A stretch of DNA of 60,000 bases from Phoronis australis (lineage: Eukaryota; Phoronida; Phoronidae). Where the stretch lies: positions 763,092-823,091 of the forward strand of contig NMRA01000068.1 in assembly GCA_002633005.1 (NCBI GenBank). Reading direction: 5' to 3'. The notes beneath the pieces are model-generated. The model saw only the letters and a list, made by a program, of their open reading frames with translations, did not search any database and was not told where the DNA came from. Positions 24,637-35,899 of the stretch are shown here, in pieces (within the stretch, counting starts at the first letter, position 1; each line of letters begins with the position of its first letter). Made by a program: the position numbers and the translations under genes.

Positions 24637-25061
24637 CGAAGTCGAATGCCTTACAGCATTAGAGGCCGCCATTGTGAGCATTGTCAACAAATCACTTCGA
24701 AACGAGCGAAGTTTCAAAACAAGTGAAAATAAAGCGTTAATCCTCGTTGTAAAATCACCTATGGCTGGCACTAAACAGTCACTTGTTAATCCTCATCAAC
24801 TCGTTAACTAGAAGCATATCACTCTACGCTAACAGTTCATTTTCTCTAGCGATGTTTCAGTTGTTCGACAAACTTCTTAGCTCTGTCTTCCCTCTGACAC
24901 ACACTTCCTCTGACCTTTCGTTGTGTTGTTTCCCTCCCACTTAGCTAAAAAAGATTCACAAACTAAAGACATTAATGTCAAGTTCAAATGGTCTTTATTA
25001 TCATTTAAATCGACATTTTATACTAGTGATATACTTTTTGCCACAAAATTGGCGAAATACT
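24637..25061. other. Sequence upstream of glypican exon 1
   Basis: This stretch should contain the glypican 5' UTR and promoter, if exon 1 is the first exon. No TATA box or CpG-rich core stands out. The coding frame remains open to at least 24771. Confidence 0.4.
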
Positions 25062-25587
25062 GCCAATTTAAATCCCAACTTAGAGTTAAATGGTGACAGT
25101 GGGGGTATATTAAACAGCCGACAATGACCTCATTTCACAGAAGAATTGGTTGACGACTTATTAGTAGCAAATTTTTGTAATTTTATTGCGAACAGTAAAG
25201 GTTGTGATTGTTGTAAACTGTAGAAATGTGTTCGAATTTTAATTTTGAAAATTCAGTGCTATCGTTTCTAAAATTCACCCTCTTATTCTTCGTATACATG
25301 TGCGATTCCCAGCAAAAGTAGAATCCAGTAGCTAAGTTGGTTCCCACAGAAGGCCTGAATGAGTGGCAACCAAGTTTCTGCCAATCGGGGCGTTTTGGCC
25401 GAAGGGCGTGCTGACGTACGGACGACTTGTGTGCTTTACTGATCATCTTAGATATTTTCAATTTGAGCGCGGTTGGTTTTCGGCATGCTTGAGAGTCGAA
25501 GATTACTCTAAAAATTTTTAAATAACGTTGTTAGGACCGTGACGACGAAAACGTGTTTTGGTCGCCGAAAAGAGAAAAAAACGCTTT
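25062..25587. repeat. 526-bp segment, copy 1 of a near-identical direct duplication
   Basis: Matches 25589-26114 with a handful of substitutions and no visible indel. The copies are separated by a single N. The segment is non-coding as far as I can see. An open frame inside it is preserved in both copies only because they are nearly identical. Confidence 0.93.
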
Positions 25588-25588
25588 N

Positions 25589-26114
25589 GCCAATTTAAAT
25601 CCCAACTTAGAGTTAAATGGTGACAGTGGGGGTATATTAAACAGCCGACAATGACCTCATTTCACAGAAGAATTGGTTGACGACTTATTAGTAGCAAATT
25701 TTTGTAATTTTATTGCGAACAGTAAAGGTTGTGATTGTTGTAAACTGTAGAAATGTGTTCGAATTTTAATTTTGAAAATTCAGTGCTATCGTTTCTAAAA
25801 TTCACCCTCTTATTCTTCGTATACATGTGCGATTCCCAGCAAAAGTAGAATCCAGTAGCTAAGTTGGTTCCCACAGAAGGCCTGAATGAGTGGCAACCAA
25901 GTTTCTGCCAATCGGGGCGTTTTGGCCGACGGGCGTGCTGACGTACGGACGACTTATGTGCTTTACTGATCATCTTACATATTTTCAATTTGAGCGCGGT
26001 TGGTTTTCGGTATGCTTGAGAGTCGAAGATTACTCTAAAAAATTTTAAATAACGTCGTTAGGACCGTGACGACGAAAACTTGTTTTGGTCGCCGAAAAGA
26101 GAAAAAAACGCTTT
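25589..26114. repeat. 526-bp segment, copy 2 of a near-identical direct duplication
   Basis: Begins directly after the N at 25588. Differences from copy 1 (for example gccgaaggg/gccgacggg, cttgtgtgc/cttatgtgc, tcttagata/tcttacata) are at the level expected between alleles. Confidence 0.93.
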
Positions 26115-26557
26115 TGTTCGAAAACGTTGCTTTCCAGTAATTCTTATTCATGGGCGCACCCAGTTTGGCGAATTGGGCAAAAAGGTCCGTCTCAGTGAAA
26201 CAAAAATTCACACAATTCTCGGGCCTGAACCTATAGTGGCCCGTTTTTTGTTTTGTTTTTTATTAACGGTCCTCGTTGATTCCTTTCAGTAAAAGGTCCG
26301 CATACCGAAAAATTCGAGCCCCCCCCCCCCCCCTACATTTTAGGCTGGGTGTGGGCATGTTATTTTTCGGATATGGAAGTACACGCATGCCGATTTGTGT
26401 GCTCCTATATTTTTCCAAAATTGATCCTCCAGTTCTGAGTGCTTGCTACTTGCTGGCTAACGAGTTTGTGCGCCGGAATCACAACGCCGGAGAACTGATT
26501 ATGCTCACAGACAGGCCGCAGTCATAGCTCGATCAAATATCAGACTGGTGGGGAAGT

Positions 26558-27295
26558 AGCTAGCTCATTTTTGGGGATCGTTTTTGGGTTTCTGTTGGAC
26601 CCTGCCCAGCCAGAGTGCAAAGTGATTTGTCTCTCATGGCTCATTCGTGTCCAGTGCGGTAATACTGTTCGTTTTAATCAGTTTTAGCTGGCTTCGAATA
26701 TCTATAATCTAGCTCAGTTTTTCAATGGCTTACCGTGGTTGACATTTTTGAGTGTTTCTAGCTGCACAACCCGGGCAGAGTGCATTTTGTCAGTCATGGG
26801 GTATATAGTGATCAGTGCATGTATTGAATGACACGGAATTGTTTTTTGCGGTACCTCGAATGTACTGTGCTAGCTCATTTTTTTGTGGGGGTCCTTTCTT
26901 GGTATCTGTCGGATTCATTCCAAACCAGTGCAATTTGTCTGTCATGGGTCATTCGGTGTTCAGTGCGGTTTGAGCTGGTACTGACCTCGAATATCAAATC
27001 TGGCTCGATCAAATTTTCATACCGTGGTTGACATTTTTGGGGGTTTCTGACGGGCACAACCCGGGCAGAGTGCATTTTGTCCGTCATGGGCGTGACATGG
27101 AATTGTTTTTTGTGGTACCTACTTTAGCTCGAATGTATGTGCTAGCTCAATTTTGGGGGTCCTTTTGTGATTTCTGACGGACCCCTTCCAGAGTGCAATT
27201 TGTCTATCATCGGTCATGCGGTACTATTGTTCGTTTTAAATCAGTTTTGGCCGGTACCTCGAATATCTAGGCAAGCTCATTTTTTCACCCCTTGG
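26558..27295. repeat. Degenerate tandem array, about 2.5 units of 275-310 bp
   Basis: The order tagctcatttttt-GGGGTCC-tttctg-gagtgcaatttgtctgtcatggg-gttcgtttta-cctcgaatatc-ccgtggttgacattttt-acaacccgggcagagtgca-ggaattgttttttg is repeated at about 26558 and 26868 and partly at 27143. Each unit also contains two related half-units around the agagtgca...tttgtc...tcatgg block. Confidence 0.8.
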
Positions 27296-27579
27296 AAGTT
27301 CCCCACAAGGGGTCGCACCCAGAGTGCAGACAACGGCAGACGTCCGTTTCCGATACTGAGGTAGACAGTTCTTAGTGCTTCTACGATTAGATGGCACCTC
27401 GTTCATCTGTACTAAGTGCTCTGGGCTGCCGTGTCGTGTAAACTATTAGTAGTGGAACGATGCCGTTCTGTATCAGGGGCCCCGCTGCGCTTACCCTAAT
27501 TGGTGCAAAGCTGTGCACTACATGATATACGCTGTATACAGTCAGCGTTGCGCCTATGTGGGTAAAAACTGATCAAGTA

Positions 27580-28048
27580 AAATATGACACAAAATTGGCG
27601 TAATTAAAAATGGCACCCTTCCATGAGTAACTAAATCATTTACCGGTGTTGAATAATTGGCGTTCTACCGTTCACTCTGCTGCTAAAATTGTGGTAAGCT
27701 CTACGGTCGGCTTTCGATGACGCCGTCACTAATTGAGTTTCGGTTTCCCGATTTTCCACTATCAACAGTATTTTTCTTCCACGAAGTTGCGTACATGTCA
27801 CAAAAAATATTGGAACTGGTTTTATTTCGTCAACCTTTTAGTATTTTAATTCCAGCACGCCGAATTTCAGAACAAATTTTGCTGCTGCCTGACATCATCT
27901 TTCGAGAGAGGACGAAATATAGTGGAGCGAGTCACAGCGAGCATACAGTTTTCAAAACGACAACTGACTTTTCTTTGTTATAAAGACGGAGAATTGCGCA
28001 CGAAAATAATGATTATTAGATTTTTCTTCACGTAACTGGCTGCAGCGG
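27580..28048. mobile_element. Helitron-type repeat, left part of a split copy
   Basis: Corresponds to about 45530-45968 of the complete Helitron at 45227-46517: aaattggcgt, gagtaa.taaat.atttacc, ttggcgttct, ctgctaaa, tttcagaa, gacaactgactttcctttgtta-like, gcggagaatt. It is cut at 28048 by a TIR-bounded insertion and resumes at 32971. Confidence 0.65.
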
Positions 28049-28907
28049 CAGGCCCGTAGCCAGGGGGTTTGGGGGGTTCGAGACCCGTCCCTCCCCCGCC
28101 CGCGGAAGAGGTTCAGCCCCAAGCCTATCCGTTAAACTTGAGATAGGATACAGATGGACAACCAACAACAAAAAATTGTTGCAGGTACTGGTACTACTGA
28201 CTACAACGGTAACTGAGTTGGTAATAATTTTGAATTCGTTTCTTATTGAAAGCCCTTCACGTAATCATCGGGCTGCGGTACCCGGCCAATTTCGCCCGAA
28301 TCCGGTGTTTGCGTGGATCGTACAGACGATTAGCAGACTGGCTTTATGTTACTCATCGGCATTGAACACGCGTGGTAGCTACACTGAAGGGAAACAAGGG
28401 GTTCTATAGAAGTAAATGCCTATACCTGGCCAGGCTAAGCTTTATAGCAGCGAGAGAGCTCCCAAAAAGTAACATGCGGTGTGAAAGCCTTAAAATCAAC
28501 CAAGAAACAGAACAGCAGAAAATAGGTTTGTTAGTATCTGATATTGCTTACTAACAAAGTACAGTACAGGGCAGGCATTTTTAAATTTGGAATTGAAAGT
28601 GTTCGTACATGTAGGCCTATTTGTTCATTCAGTGTCCACTTAGAGTTGTGGATTGGTAGATTGACATGCATGCGTGTACGCATGTGTGTGCGTTTCCGTC
28701 AACTGAATTCACTATAGGCAGCTCTCCGTCTTTGCTAAAAAACCAGACTTTTAACTATAACCCTGTTTTCTTGCACTGAGAAAACTCCGGTCGACGAGCA
28801 AATTAACTGACATTTTTGTGGAAAGCAGGTCTAAATCTAACAAAAACTCAGAAGTCGATTTCGCATTAAATCTAGGTTCCCATTCACACATTTTTGTGCG
28901 ATGCTCG

Positions 28908-28995
28908 ATTGTCAGCCAGTGAAGCCAGGATTCGAACCCAGGTCTCCCAACTTAACACTTAGAGTACGGTCCTCAAACCACTGAGCCACACAGTT
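28908..28995 (-). repeat. tRNA-derived SINE head or tRNA pseudogene
   Basis: On the minus strand TGGCTCAGTGG resembles a pol III A box and GGTTCGAATCC a B box, at tRNA-like spacing. The stems do not make a good full cloverleaf, so a SINE head or decayed tRNA is likelier than a functional gene. Confidence 0.55.
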
Positions 28996-29253
28996 CATTA
29001 CTGATTGTCTGCTAATGAGTCGGAACTGACGTGAATAAACATGTGCGCCCGCGCGGTGAGCCTTAAAAACTGGGGGGCCCGAATTTTGAGAATGTGGACC
29101 TTTTACTAAGATTCACGGGGTACGTTCAGAGTTATGAATTGTGCATTCGCCGACTTATGGTAGTTCCTGCTTTTTAGTGGACTTTTGTATCGTTTTCTAC
29201 TTTTTTCGGAGTTTTTGTTTCTCTGAGGCGGACATTTTTGCCTACTTCGCCAA

Positions 29254-29324
29254 ATCATGTGCCCCCAGGGGGAGGGGGGCTCGTTCGTCCTCCCCGAGCT
29301 CCCCTGCCCCTGGGGGTACATGAT
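29254..29324. repeat. Inverted repeat with G/C-rich arms
   Basis: ATCATGTGCCCCCAGGGG pairs with CCCCTGGGGGTACATGAT across a 35-nt spacer, with one mismatch in 18 bp. It looks like a solo palindromic MITE or a joined pair of termini. Confidence 0.7.
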
Positions 29325-30239
29325 AAAGTATTGTATTTGTGTCCATTTAGTAACCATTTAAAGGGTGTGCAAATGTTGAATAGTTCTTAGTGCATCTAGT
29401 TACACTGTTTACAAATGAGCTCAGTTCCAATCACTGCCAATCGTGATTCTTAAATCTAACGACTCATTCTCAAGCAGGGACAACATCTGGGGCACGGGTC
29501 ATATCAGGGCTGCGGCGACCAACGGTTTTCAATTCAAGGAGACTGAATGGGGCTCTGACTTCGTGAAGACTGGCAGGGAAAGGGCTGTGCACGTGGTTCC
29601 TGTGGATGAGGTTCATGCGCTACGGCCCTAAACTTTTCAATTGCGCTATGAAATGATGGAATTGATGAATGTATGGTGATTGATAAATCATCAAGATTCC
29701 TACTTCATATTTTTTAAAATACAATAATGTACTTATTTTTCTGTGTTCATAAGACATGTGGGCAATTTCGCATGCGCCATGAAATCCAAACAAAGTTTTT
29801 TTAGTACCCGGGCGTTGTTTTCGATATAGGTACACCACTCCAGTGCATATAATAACCGAAGTATCGTTCATTTTTAGATCTAAAAGTATGAAAATAACAC
29901 ACACGAGTTGGATTGTTTTTTCAGGTTTTTATTATCGTAGATAAAAAAGTACAAAAACAAAGAAACTAATAAGTACATCCACTCATTCACGCATGCACAC
30001 CTCAGGAGAGACCCTTCTCGAATCTCGTATAAACAACTGGTACATGGAGTTAACACGAACAACAAAATTTTCCCATTTCCCAGAGAAGCTGTCATATATA
30101 GTATTGTAGTACTCATAAGTATATGTAACACCTCTCCTTGTAAATGTACTGTTTGACTAGTAATAGCAAAATGCTAAATAGAAAATCATGTGTCTTATTA
30201 AGTCCAAGAATAACACGTTTGTAAGAGAGACAGTTGGGA

Positions 30240-30681
30240 AGCTGAATGAGACACTTTTAAAATAGTTTTCTGAATTCCTTCCAAAAATATTGTACAGGGC
30301 GACATTGCCAAAACAGCATCTTTGGAGCTTTATCACAAAAGGAACATAAATCAGAATCCCGAACTTGGATTTTGACTAAAAAAGTATTATTTGCAATAAT
30401 ACTGACTGATATTCTAAACTGGAACCACCTAATGTTGGGATCCTTAGTAATTTCATAAGGCAATGCCTATATTTTCTTCCAATCTAAACTATGTCCTAAC
30501 TCTATTTTCCATTTACACTCTGACTTAGAAGGTTTCGTTAAAGAGAGAACAAATATGCCTACAACCGTTCACACCTTTCCGTAAGTAATTGCTAAAGGCA
30601 TGCAAGGAGAAAAGACATCAACACTTTAAATTTACGACTTTTTTGAAAACTTCATAGAACAGAAACAACACCATTATACTC
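30240..30681 (-). pseudogene. LINE ORF2 C-terminal fragment (3' part of an interrupted element)
   Basis: The minus strand encodes, in one frame with a stop, KCKWKIELGHSLDWKK, then LPYEITKDPNIRWFQFRIS, NNTFLVKI and a Cys-rich knuckle, DLCSFCDKAPKMLFWQC. This is the conserved C-terminus of Tx1/L1-like non-LTR retrotransposon ORF2 proteins (W...iy.lpf..TkD...qwfQyRi...N.fL.ki...LC.FC....e...HLFW.C). It is continuous with the upstream LINE part at 31780-32190 once the inserted element at 30682-31774 is removed. Confidence 0.82.
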
Positions 30682-30942
30682 CAGTGGCGGATCTAGGATA
30701 TCACAAGGGGAGGGGCAACATTTTGTCTGTAAACATTTGCACAAAGCACGATTGTAGATGCGCATAGCACCGAATGGGGAGGTCGGGAGGGGGGGGGTTT
30801 GCCCCTTCCCGCCCAAGAAAACTTTTCTGTTTTTTCCTCTAAAAATCAAGCATTTTCCTTGATTCCTGAAGTACTATCCAAGAAAAAAAGCAAAGAACAA
30901 AAAACACGGATAACGTGTCAAACTTGAAAAACTGCATTTACC

Positions 30943-31008
30943 ACAGACTCGAACTCACGACCTGGCGTACACAGCGCGCGTACTTTACCACTGCACCACC
31001 ACAATTTC
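30943..31008 (-). repeat. tRNA-derived SINE head
   Basis: On the minus strand TGGTGCAGTGGTAAAG (A-box-like) and GAGTTCGAGTC (B-box-like) lie at tRNA spacing. The acceptor stem is poor. Confidence 0.5.
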
Positions 31009-31516
31009 ACTCGTGTTTGATTACTAAAAGATCTACTTGTTTATGGTCCACAGCGTTTGCTCGCGAAACCTACTTCTTTTTGTAATGCTTATTACACTTT
31101 TGTAATTTGTGCAATCAGTTCGTAACAAATTTGTTGTATTTAAAGTAGTCTTCAATTGTCCAAAAGACCAAATCCGTTTTTTGTGTTGGCATTAATGACG
31201 CGATTGCTTTGGATCATCTTAAGTTAAGGTTTGATAAAGAAAGAATTATGAGTTTCTGAGTAATTCACTAAGGCTTCGATTAAAATTCACATCTTACCAG
31301 CAGCTTCTATTTTTTCATCGTCACCCAGATTCCATTTTCTTTAAAAGATGAAGTAATTTTCTTCATTGCACAGTGAAGCAGACGACGGAAACAGAGTCGT
31401 AGTGCGCAGCGCGCATGTCGCCTGGGATATCGCGGGAGAGCCTATGGCTTAGCCATAGTTCCGTTACGATTGCGCCGTGTTCCGAATTTGACACTTGAAA
31501 CAAGATCTGAGCACCC

Positions 31517-31601
31517 NNNNNNNNNNNNNNNNNNNNNNNNNNNNNNNNNNNNNNNNNNNNNNNNNNNNNNNNNNNNNNNNNNNNNNNNNNNNNNNNNNNN
31601 N
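31517..31601. other. Assembly gap (85 N)
   Basis: Unknown sequence inside the hAT-like element. The true element length is therefore uncertain. Confidence 0.99.
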
Positions 31602-31779
31602 CCCCCCAAACACACTAAAACTTCACACATTTAAATCTTACTTCAGCCGTATAGTGTTAATTACCGGAGTTAATTAATAAACTCAACATTTCCCTACGCT
31701 CTTGCTGTTTTAATGTCTGAGGCAGCCAAGGGAGCGGGGGGCCCGGGCCCCCTCCCCCCCTAAATCCGCCTATGTACTC

Positions 31780-32190
31780 ATTTATCATATGGTCTAAACT
31801 AACAAAATCGCCATCAGAGGTATACATATCTCAGATAAATCTTAAGCCTTTTACAAACCAAGACGTATAAAAACACTTCTGTCTCCGATCCCAAGTTACT
31901 ATTAAACCACAAAGATTGACTCAAAAAGTCTTCTTTACTCGCAATTATTTTCTTATAAAAAGATATCATACTTCCAAATACGTCGCGCTAGTAGGTATTA
32001 TCAATCAGAGTTAACTTCGACGTAATAAAGCCACCTCCAAATGAAGCAAAAATTTTTAAGAAGGGGTAGTGTGAGTATGGTAATTGACCATTTTTAGACG
32101 CAGCGCTTTCAAGATATCTTCGGGCCACGGCGAGTTTTAAAGCTTTGCTAAAAGTATGTATATTAACCATTCTAAACAGACCGTAGTTCG
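31780..32190 (-). pseudogene. LINE ORF2 fragment (5' part of the interrupted element)
   Basis: The minus strand gives MVNIHTFSKALKLAVARRYL, then FLKIFASFGGGFI, followed in another frame by EDFLSQSLWFNSNLG. These match the Tx1/L1-like order GGL.M.....F..ALKL.W.RR..., ...EDFLSEPLWFNSNI.... The reading frame is broken. The same LINE resumes beyond the inserted element at 30681. The 5' portion with the reverse transcriptase core is absent (5' truncation). Confidence 0.8.
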
Positions 32191-32326
32191 TTTAATTTTA
32201 TCATTACCAGCCTGCCGAGTTGAAAATTCTTGATATTTTCACAGTAGTGAACCTTCGAAGTCGTGAATCTTCGGAATGGTGAACCAAATGGTAAGTTGTG
32301 AGCTGTTCCCATTTCCAACGATGTAA

Positions 32327-32474
32327 CATGGGCGGCGCAGCACTTAAAAAAGTGGGGCTATAGCCCCAAGCCCTCCCTCTGTGTTGCACCGCCCACAGAC
32401 CATGGGTGGCGGAGCACAGAAAAAGTGGGGAGCTATAGCCCCCCCTCCAGTCCCCTATGGTGCGCCGCCCATGT
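32327..32474. mobile_element. MITE dimer with ACATGGGCGGCGCA termini
   Basis: The outer ends ACATGGGCGGCGCA / TGCGCCGCCCATGT are inverted. A second junction of the same termini (accgcccacagaccatgggtggcgg) lies in the middle, so two head-to-tail units share the core aaaaagtgggg...ctatagcccc. Related copies: 43731-43802 and 49886-50038. Confidence 0.75.
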
Positions 32475-32768
32475 GTAAGCAACTGAAGTAATACTCGAAA
32501 TATAACTAGATAAAAATTTCGTCAAGTCATTCTCCGACAAAATTTTCTGTCCGAGTAGGTGTTATAACTCATTTGAGCACGTCTGATTTGAAAGTTTGAC
32601 AGGAATTTGAGTCCACTCCCGTTCTTCGCGAGTAATCGTCACGACATCTTCATCTCTGGTATTACTAATTCCGTCTCATCTCAAAAACATAGAGCTGAGA
32701 ATCATCGTTGTGCATACAGATTTCCCTCCCCCTAATTAAGCTGCGTCAACTGAAGGTCTTACTGAAAA

Positions 32769-32921
32769 CAGGGGCGGATCCAGTATTTTGAGTTGGGGGA
32801 CAGGGCATAGTATTTGCCAGGATTTTGCCCGTCAGACATTCCCATCCCCGAACTCAAAAATGGAATTAGGGAGAATTTTAGGGGGCATGGCCCCCTTGTT
32901 CCTCCTTTAAATCCGCCACTG
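32769..32921. mobile_element. 153-bp hAT-like MITE with 5-bp target duplication
   Basis: The left end CAGGGGCGGATCCAG and right end (reverse complement CAGTGGCGGATTTAAAG) are flanked by GAAAA direct repeats (32764-32768, 32922-32926). Internal sub-terminal repeats (agtattttgagt / actcaaaaatgg) are also inverted. No coding capacity. It belongs to the same terminus family as 30682-31774. Confidence 0.82.
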
Positions 32922-32970
32922 GAAAACTCCAGTGTCGAGCCACCCCCGTACATTGCTAGCTACGGGCCTG

Positions 32971-33160
32971 GTCGGGCAAGGTGAGTGTCGGTTGACACCC
33001 AGATTTTTCATGCGCGACCACCGGTTTATAGCTTTACATGTTGATACAATTAAGTTTCACGACAAGGTGATGAGCACAGCTACCCGGGTTGTCTAACAGA
33101 GCTCAACACACAGTGGGTACCTAGCTGTATTTTGTCGTATTGCATCACAATAATTACCGT
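32971..33160. mobile_element. Helitron-type repeat, right part of the split copy
   Basis: Continues the repeat interrupted at 28048: cgggcaaggtgagtgtcggtt, agtttcacgacaaggtga, gtctaacagagctc and tacctagctgta match 45975-46120 in order. The 3' hairpin was not recognised in this copy. Confidence 0.65.
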
Positions 33161-33817
33161 ACTTGCAAAAACATCAACAAAAATTAAGTTTTCCTAAAAT
33201 AAATTGTAAATGATGTTTTCCTCAAAATTGGTTTATATCCAGAAAAAGTTGTTCTTATTCAAGTTAAATCTTTACTACAGGATCAGACCCAGTTGCCGCC
33301 CCAATAGCCCCATAGTGAACCCTGCAATGTTGATTACTGTAAAGTTTTTTGTCGAAATATTTTAAATATTATCAGGAGAACAAAATTAGATTGGTTGCAC
33401 TCTGTGCAACCTTGAGCATTTTTTGCAATTCAAGATGGCGGATGCGGTCATTTTGAATTTCGGCCCACTTTGTTTTTCAACATGATGACTAACACTCGTG
33501 TAATACATTGTCAGTACCATTTTCTGTGAACGGGACTCCAGTTCTGGTGTTGTTTTATTGATGCAAGGTAATTTTCAAGGTCAAAATAGAGGTCAAAGTT
33601 CAAAACTGCCTTACAGCCTTCTGGTATTCAGTTTCTATTTTTTCACTTTCTTCAATAAATACTTCAAGATATATTTTCAAAATGCAGATTTTTGCATATC
33701 ATGGTGTGCCAAATGTTATGCTCATGAGTTTTATGAGAGTTGTATTGGCACACTAGAAATAGCATCTGACGTGGAAAAGCTCAGCAGTTGCTGGGGCGTC
33801 CAGTATGTTTAGCGCCC

Positions 33818-34425
33818 ACTACTCCAGAAAAACACTACTCCGCAAAAAAATCACTACTCCGAAGGACCACCACTCTGAAGAAACCCACGCCTCCTCATTT
33901 TGTAACATTACAGAGGCGGATCTACAGGGGGGTTCAGGGGCTTCAACCCCCCTCGGGACAGGATAAAAAATAATAAAAATTGAAAAAATTTCGCCATAAA
34001 AACGAAATCAGCAACTAAAAACCACAAAAAAATTTACACTAGAGGGGGGAAGCCCCTTCCCGACCTTCCTTCCGCTCGGCGCTATGCGCCTCGGATTCGC
34101 TNACCCCCCCCCCCCCCCCTTACTGAAAACATTAATATGATGCATTTTCTTTTGGTCAAGCGAACTTTAAAGAAGATACAACAGTCAAAGACAGTAGAAA
34201 CGGCAGAAACAAGTCACTGAACTTCATTGTCTAAATTTTATTTTTGCGTGGGTATTTTGCTAGTAAGTAACACATTAATAACCCATTCGCGAAATTGGGG
34301 AAATTTAGGAAGATTGAGTAAAAAATATAAAAAAATAATAGTGACGTCTTTGTCGGAGTAGTGAGCCTTCGTAGTAGCCGCTTTTTTCGTAGAAGTGGGC
34401 TTTCGGACTAGTGGTCCTTCAATAA
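33818..34425. mobile_element. Fold-back-type element with CACTACTCCGAA arms
   Basis: The left arm (33818-33896) reiterates cactactcc(g/a)aa-like units. The right arm (34352-34425) carries the same units in inverted orientation (cggagtagtg, cggactagtgg, gtagtagcc). Between the arms lies a further insertion starting CAGAGGCGGATCTACAGGGG at 33911, of the hAT-like terminus family. Its right end is obscured by a C-run and an N at 34102. Confidence 0.55.
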
Positions 34426-35880
34426 AGTGACCCGTTACTCTTCAGTTTGGTCAACGGAAAGGCTGAGACTGGTGCTCTGTAGGTATACAATCTCATCACA
34501 GTCATGGTGTTACTCAATTTCTATTCATGGGGACAAGTCTTATGAAGAGCTGATGGTTTACCTGTTTATAACCACCCGAATCGGTACGTTGCCTTTTTAA
34601 GTCAGCACTGCTGTCTCTCGTTTCTGCCTTTCTACGGCAAGCCACGTTTTTACATATTACGTCGCTGAGTGACGTAAGACTTAATTACCAACACGCGAAA
34701 CTCCTCTGGTTAAAAACAGAAAGTGACGGAAGAACATGATCTAAAATAGCGGATTGTGAGCGTGCTATCTATCGTTGTCACGGAAATAGTTCCACGAGCG
34801 GCTACCAATGGCCTGTTCTACCATGGTTCTATTAAACTTAGGGAGAGAGTACACGTAACTTCACACTTTTTATTTTTCCTTGCTTTCTGTCGCATATACT
34901 CGTTTACAATCTTCTACATGTAATTTTTTATAAACAGATTGTTTTTTTTTTCAAAACTGTATTTACTGAAATCTACCATTCACCGAAGAGCAGACGAAAC
35001 CATTACACTCTGCCACGAACGAGACGATTTGTAACGTTAGTAAATCTTCGATTTGATTTGGTACCGTTGTTTTTTTTGGCCTTCAAAGTTGCCGAATCGA
35101 TTCTCTTAACTGCAAAAAAAAACAGGGAAAAGACAGACGACCTCACGGTCAGACTCGTTGGTCCTGCAAATCAGCGGTTGTTCTATGAATAGATACATGT
35201 AAAGTCGAGCTTGTGTAGACTTGGTCGAGGGTGTTGTGGGCTGTGGTAGTCGTGGGTCAAGGGGGTCGTGGGTCAAGGGGGTCCTTCAACAACCCTGTCT
35301 CAAGATGTTGACATTTTTCTTCGTAGCAAGTCACCATACTTGTGTACAGTACTTGTGCTGGTGTAACAGTTTTCAAAATAAACCGAACAACGTGTAAAGG
35401 CTCTTTTCGACTATAATCAGAGAGCGTCTCCATGTACGCTGTCGTAATTTCCACAGTTTGCACATAAATCCATTCATAAGCAAGCATTAAGCGGCAAGGC
35501 TCGCTATCTTACTAAGGTGCAAAACCTTTCTGGCAAGAAGTTGATCCCAAGTTTAGCAGTCTGGCAGAGTTCTTTCGAAGTTTATTTTGAAGTTTATTGT
35601 GAGTGGAGTACCTTCCCGATAATGCCAAGAAAGTTCTACTCGAAGTTGCGCACAGCTGTTGACACTTGGATGACAAGATTGCAGAATCAGCTGACCAATT
35701 CGCAGAATAGACATGCGGTGGGCGTGTCAAATGAAAAAAGGTTCTGGGATTAAAAAGGACATTTTAATGAGAGCTAGTCGAACAAGTGGGCTTGTGAGTG
35801 AAGGGTTTCAGAGGGTATGCCCACCTTGATACTGCCATAGAAAACATATGTATCATGTGGAATGGTGAAGAGCAGAAGTT
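34426..35880. other. Stretch without recognised genes
   Basis: Contains a tandem gtcgtgggtcaaggg doublet near 35250 and open frames on both strands at 35.25-35.75 kb. None carries a motif I know. Confidence 0.4.
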
Positions 35881-35899
35881 ACGCTGTGCAGTGACAGAA

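Larger units (their letters stand above)
30682..31774. mobile_element. hAT-like non-autonomous element with 5-bp target duplication, inserted in a LINE
   Basis: The left terminus CAGTGGCGGATCTAGG and the right terminus (reverse complement CATAGGCGGATTTAGG) are flanked by direct repeats TACTC (30677-30681 and 31775-31779). The flanking LINE reading is continuous across the removed element. It contains an 85-nt assembly gap (31517-31601), a tRNA-like SINE head and no transposase. CAG...CTG ends with a 5-bp duplication fit the hAT5-type group. That class call is inference. Confidence 0.75.
28049..32970. mobile_element. TIR-bounded 4.9-kb composite insertion
   Basis: The left end CAGGCCCGTAGCCAG and right end (reverse complement CAGGCCCGTAGCTAG) face each other. 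The sequence outside both ends is continuous when compared with the uninterrupted copy at 45.97 kb (ggctgtaacgggcaaggtg). Flanks agcgg and gtcgg would fit an eroded 5-bp target duplication. The interior is not a transposase gene but a stack of other elements: tRNA-like SINE heads, a LINE, a hAT-like element and MITEs. It may be one old element swollen by later insertions. Confidence 0.6.

Noticed and set aside
25183-25988. Two near-identical 92-codon proteins as a tandem gene pair
   Set aside because: The frame is duplicated only because the whole 526-bp segment is duplicated. No motif or splice structure supports coding.
28908-28995. Functional tRNA gene
   Set aside because: A and B boxes are present but the acceptor and anticodon stems do not pair well, and the copy lies in transposon debris. 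A SINE head or pseudogene is likelier.
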